64,000 bases of DNA from Mucilaginibacter sabulilitoris (GTDB lineage: Bacteria > Bacteroidota > Bacteroidia > Sphingobacteriales > Sphingobacteriaceae): NCBI RefSeq assembly GCF_034262375.1, contig NZ_CP139558.1:4278001-4342000 (forward strand), in the 5' to 3' direction. A model generated the notes under the pieces. The model worked only from the letters and a program-made list of their open reading frames with translations. It was not told the DNA's origin and did no database searches. The translations under genes and the position numbers were made by a program. Position 1 is the first letter of the stretch; every line of letters begins with the position of its first letter. This document shows positions 60,764 to 64,000 of the stretch, piece by piece.

Positions 60764-63700
60764 TACAATCACAATTAGCTGGTGAATTAATGAGGTGTTT
60801 TACCTTTGTTTCTTCGTTATAGTATGATACTAAAATTGACCGGGCGGTACTTGCAACCGCCTCATCAATATTGTACAGGGCTTGTTTAATCACTGAACCA
60901 TCGCGTAGTATGATGTGGTTCATTTTAAAGCAGGTTACAAAATCAACGTAAGGCCTTTCTTCAATAAAATTGAGCACAACTGATTTTTCAATACTGTTGC
61001 CAAACTGGATGGCCTGAGGGTTGCCGAATGCCCATGGCGTTAAAAATTGTTCTATGTCATTGCTCAACTGGTTGCCGAAATAAACCGGATCGACCTTTTC
61101 GCCGGCCTTTTCACGGAACGTTACGCTAAAATCAAACTGCACTTCTTCAAACTGGGGGTTACACAAATGAAGCTTTACAAATGGCGATGTTAATGTTTTG
61201 ATGTACAGCTCAATTTCGGTTAAGAGCCCTATACTGGTATAGGGTCTCAGCAGATTGGCGTTAGCTAAACCAGTGAGATCTGGAATGGTGATTGCCATTA
61301 CATGCCCGGCAAGTGTTTCGCTATATTTTGGCTGATTGGTGTTTTCATCAAGCAGAAAACCGGTATGAGCTACACATTTTACTTTGAAAATTTGTGGAAA
61401 ATATTGCAATATTAATCGTTCATAATCCCAGGCTGTGATGGCACGGTGCTTATGGCGCAAGCGTTCGCTAACGCGCTGGTAAAATTGGGCATCGGTTTCC
61501 TGACCGCGACCATCAAAAGAACTATATGGCTGTAGTGTTTTCTTTAATGCGGCATCAACGGTAGCAGGCTTACTGATAGTGTTTGGCGGTAATGTTTTGG
61601 TAAACAATATATTTTTAGCCACATCCTGCACAAACTGAGCTTTGGCTGCATTAGCATCAACGGCTATTAAATTACAAACCGCATCAGTATCATGCTGTAC
61701 AACTGCCTTTATCCAGATTAAACCGTTGTCGGCCCGGGTATTATCCAGCGTGGCATCGGCGGGTACATTAACAATCACCAGGCCCGAACGTGTAAGGTTA
61801 TTGGTTTGGTCGGTTACTGATTGTTTTTTGAATGGCAGCCAGTTATTGTTATTTAAATAAAACCAGTTTAACTGGGTCATGTTCTTCAACGGGTTGGCAC
61901 TGCCATCAGATACCTGGAACAGTATAGAGAATGCTTCATCGGGTTTGGCATTGCCTAAGCCCACCCACAATTCACCGCCGTTATCAGCCTGGATGCCATC
62001 TTCCAGGTTAAACACCGGAAGTAAATTTATCTCATCGCCGGTAACGGCAGGATGCATTTCGCGGAAACCAAAAGGTTCCAGATGATAAAAAAAGTTATTG
62101 CGATTGTTAAAGCCAGCGGCATCAAAAATGATATTGTCATTAGCCGAATAAGTGACATCTATTGATTTAATGACAGGATGATTAGGAACAGGTTGTGTGC
62201 CTGTATCAACTGTATAACTGGTAACAGCGCCTGCGCTGTTTGTATTTACTTTTACAGAAGGCGGAGGTATTTTAGTTAAAAATGTACTCAGGCTATATTC
62301 ATTGCCTGTTATTTCCAGCCTGATATAACCATCAACCGAAGTAATGGCGTAATTTTCATTGACAGTAAAATCTGCCGGTGATTGTACCACATTTTCCAGC
62401 CCTGTAATATCAACTTCTGCCGATAGCGGTGTATTATCAGTAGTAGAAAAATCTATATCGATGATACTTTGCAGGGTATCGTCAAAATTAAACAGCAAAT
62501 CATCTTCAAACTGGGTGCTGTTCTGTATATCAAACGCCAGATTTTTCTCAACTATATTATCATTTGCCAGAGTTAAATCATTATCTGCCGTAAAATCATT
62601 AAGCTGGAAGATATTGTCACTTATATTATCATTTAATGTAAACTCATCAATTATCTGAAAATCAAATTTTTCTGTCTTTGAATCTGTAATTACGATACTG
62701 GAGGTATGGATGCTTGTTCCGTCATAAACAGATATCCAATCGCCTTTTGCCAGCGCTGACACATTTACTTTTGATTGGGTCAGCGGTTTCTGCTGCCAGT
62801 CAACACCAATGGTTAATTGGGTTAGCTGTTTTTGAAATATCTCTTTACTCCCGATAATGAACGAAGCGCCTGCTTCCGGAAAATCGCCAAAAGGTTTAAA
62901 TGGCTTGGCCGCATTTATGGCGCCATCATCATTTTGTAATATCAGGTTTTTAAGCTTCTCAACCGTTACAGATATGTTTACGGCCGTTACTGCCGGTATT
63001 TTTATTTTTTGATAAGAGGCGTAACTACTAAGCAACACCTGCACCATTGGAAGCGTAGTATCAAAGTTACCGCCGTGCAATTTTGATGAATAAGGAACTA
63101 TAGCAGGTGCATCGCCGTCTAAAAATACGGTTAGTGAAAACGAAGTACTATTTATTACCGAAGCAGTATAAACGGGTGCGGTATACGTATTTTTTTTACC
63201 CGTTAGCTGTATGCTGAATATCCCCGAAAGATCGGCCGAACTGATGTCCGTTAAACTATCACAGGTAAATGTGAGCTTAACAGTGCGTTTACCCTCATTT
63301 AAATACAACACATTTGATGCAATGGCAAAACCTATAGCGGCAGTTTTAATATTCTTGGGGTTGCCAAACGGAAACCATGAATTATCCGCACTTAGCAATT
63401 TCCCCCCCTGACCATCCTCCGAATTGGCAGTTGGCGAAGCATATAACGTTACAGGATTAATACCCTTATTCAGGTAAATGGATTTTAATGCTTGGACGGT
63501 TGCAGTTTGTACTACCAGGTTATTGGTAAGGGCATAAAACTGATCTTTATTATTCGCGTCTTTCCCGGCTTTAAATGATGTGCCCTGTGTAAGTAAATGC
63601 TGGTCGATGTTTTTTTGCAACTCAAAAACAAGGTGTACAAAATCGGGCTCAGCAACATTATTGCTTAATTGTAAAACCTGTTTATAATAAAAATCAAGGT

Positions 63701-64000
63701 GCTTTTTAGTGTATTGGTTAAGGTGTTGCTGTGCAAAACCAAATAGTTTTAAAAAAGCAAGGTACAATGCATAATGCGGCGCATGGGTTGGATAATTATC
63801 CAGGGTATCTGCAAGGTAAGCCGGGGTACGGCTTACAATATTTATTACGGCCGCTATAAAGGATTGTACAGCGCCGGTAAATAAATTATGCGTGAGGATA
63901 TGATTAATGTCATCATGCACTGTACCGCTCAGGGTTATGGGGAAAGCTGCAACGGGTGGATTAACTTTAAACGGATCGTTCAGTGAACCTAATTGGAAGT
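60756..64000 (-). CDS. eCIS baseplate J-type protein (Afp11-like), 5-prime end cut by window
   Basis: The frame is open to the window edge; sequence upstream of the GTG at 63920 (FQLGSLNDPFKVNPPVAAFP) still reads as protein, so 63920 is not the start. The visible part has about 1080 residues. VFELQKNIDQHLLTQGTSFKAGKDANNKDQFYALTNNLVV and the C-terminal DGRGQETDAQFYQRVSERLRHKHRAITAWDYERLILQYFPQIFKVKC are typical of the gpJ/gp6 baseplate wedge family in Afp11. The remainder has several beta-rich stretches. The eCIS locus evidently continues beyond the window with sheath, tube and spike genes. Confidence 0.88.
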   Translation of the reverse strand, partial: FQLGSLNDPFKVNPPVAAFPITLSGTVHDDINHILTHNLFTGAVQSFIAAVINIVSRTPAYLADTLDNYPTHAPHYALYLAFLKLFGFAQQHLNQYTKKHLDFYYKQVLQLSNNVAEPDFVHLVFELQKNIDQHLLTQGTSFKAGKDANNKDQFYALTNNLVVQTATVQALKSIYLNKGINPVTLYASPTANSEDGQGGKLLSADNSWFPFGNPKNIKTAAIGFAIASNVLYLNEGKRTVKLTFTCDSLTDISSADLSGIFSIQLTGKKNTYTAPVYTASVINSTSFSLTVFLDGDAPAIVPYSSKLHGGNFDTTLPMVQVLLSSYASYQKIKIPAVTAVNISVTVEKLKNLILQNDDGAINAAKPFKPFGDFPEAGASFIIGSKEIFQKQLTQLTIGVDWQQKPLTQSKVNVSALAKGDWISVYDGTSIHTSSIVITDSKTEKFDFQIIDEFTLNDNISDNIFQLNDFTADNDLTLANDNIVEKNLAFDIQNSTQFEDDLLFNFDDTLQSIIDIDFSTTDNTPLSAEVDITGLENVVQSPADFTVNENYAITSVDGYIRLEITGNEYSLSTFLTKIPPPSVKVNTNSAGAVTSYTVDTGTQPVPNHPVIKSIDVTYSANDNIIFDAAGFNNRNNFFYHLEPFGFREMHPAVTGDEINLLPVFNLEDGIQADNGGELWVGLGNAKPDEAFSILFQVSDGSANPLKNMTQLNWFYLNNNNWLPFKKQSVTDQTNNLTRSGLVIVNVPADATLDNTRADNGLIWIKAVVQHDTDAVCNLIAVDANAAKAQFVQDVAKNILFTKTLPPNTISKPATVDAALKKTLQPYSSFDGRGQETDAQFYQRVSERLRHKHRAITAWDYERLILQYFPQIFKVKCVAHTGFLLDENTNQPKYSETLAGHVMAITIPDLTGLANANLLRPYTSIGLLTEIELYIKTLTSPFVKLHLCNPQFEEVQFDFSVTFREKAGEKVDPVYFGNQLSNDIEQFLTPWAFGNPQAIQFGNSIEKSVVLNFIEERPYVDFVTCFKMNHIILRDGSVIKQALYNIDEAVASTARSILVSYYNEETKVKHLINSPANCDCNG

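Noticed and set aside
63918..63920. GTG at 63920 as the start of the baseplate J-type gene
   Set aside because: The same frame stays open to the window edge with protein-like sequence, so the gene starts outside the window.

Overview
The window comes from a Bacteroidota genome, most likely a Sphingobacteriaceae member such as Mucilaginibacter or Pedobacter. This is inferred from an AT-rich genome of roughly 40% GC, a TAnnTTTG-type promoter, weak ribosome binding sites, a futalosine-pathway mqnE, a PorP/SprF remnant, OmpA/TSP3 outer-membrane proteins, an ECF sigma factor paired with a membrane-anchored beta-barrel protein, and a Bacteroidota-style extracellular contractile injection system (eCIS). 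No tRNA, rRNA, CRISPR array, insertion sequence or replication origin was seen.

Layout. 1-6.5 kb: start of mqnE (cut by the window edge), a lipoprotein, and a methionine/homoserine region. There a trans-sulfuration enzyme is followed by a TAnnTTTG promoter, a SAM-I (S-box) riboswitch, a 36-residue peptide ending in a cysteine cluster, then metY, metX and hom. 6.5-14.2 kb: ordinary chromosomal genes (gpmA, acetate transporter, OmpA, an OsmC/DinB/DUF3052 group, fused SpmA-SpmB) and a decayed PorP/SprF gene. 14.4-39.5 kb: an ECF sigma factor with a probable membrane partner, then a large cell-surface glycan region (flippase, polymerase/ligase-like membrane proteins, five GT2/GT4/DUF1972 glycosyltransferases). 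Next to it lies an unusual cluster with three radical SAM proteins (two of the B12-binding type), three methyltransferases, an amidohydrolase, two more glycosyltransferases and an ABC exporter. 39.5-43.4 kb: OmpA-like lipoprotein, DoxX, a GlxA-type regulator, and two cytochrome P460-like proteins. 43.5-64 kb: one long minus-strand eCIS block with two baseplate proteins, a 1112-residue structural protein, tape-measure protein, three DUF4157 proteins with different C-terminal domains, a fourth protein sharing only their N-terminal motif, an AAA ATPase, an amidase and a membrane protein.

The strongest new observation is a bipartite promoter motif, GGCAACC - exactly 16 nt - CGT (CGA once). It occurs seven times, each time just upstream of a gene or operon, and only between 14.4 and 39.5 kb. 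One copy precedes the ECF sigma gene itself and the other six precede every glycan/radical-SAM operon. Other GGCAACC copies checked by eye inside genes lack CGT at that spacing. This suggests a self-regulated ECF regulon that ties glycan assembly and the radical SAM cluster together. The second notable signal is the Cys-rich leader peptide between the SAM riboswitch and metY, a possible second sensor of sulfur amino acid supply. The third is the set of eCIS-linked DUF4157 proteins with a shared N-terminal segment and different, partly protease-like, C-terminal domains, which look like injected cargo.
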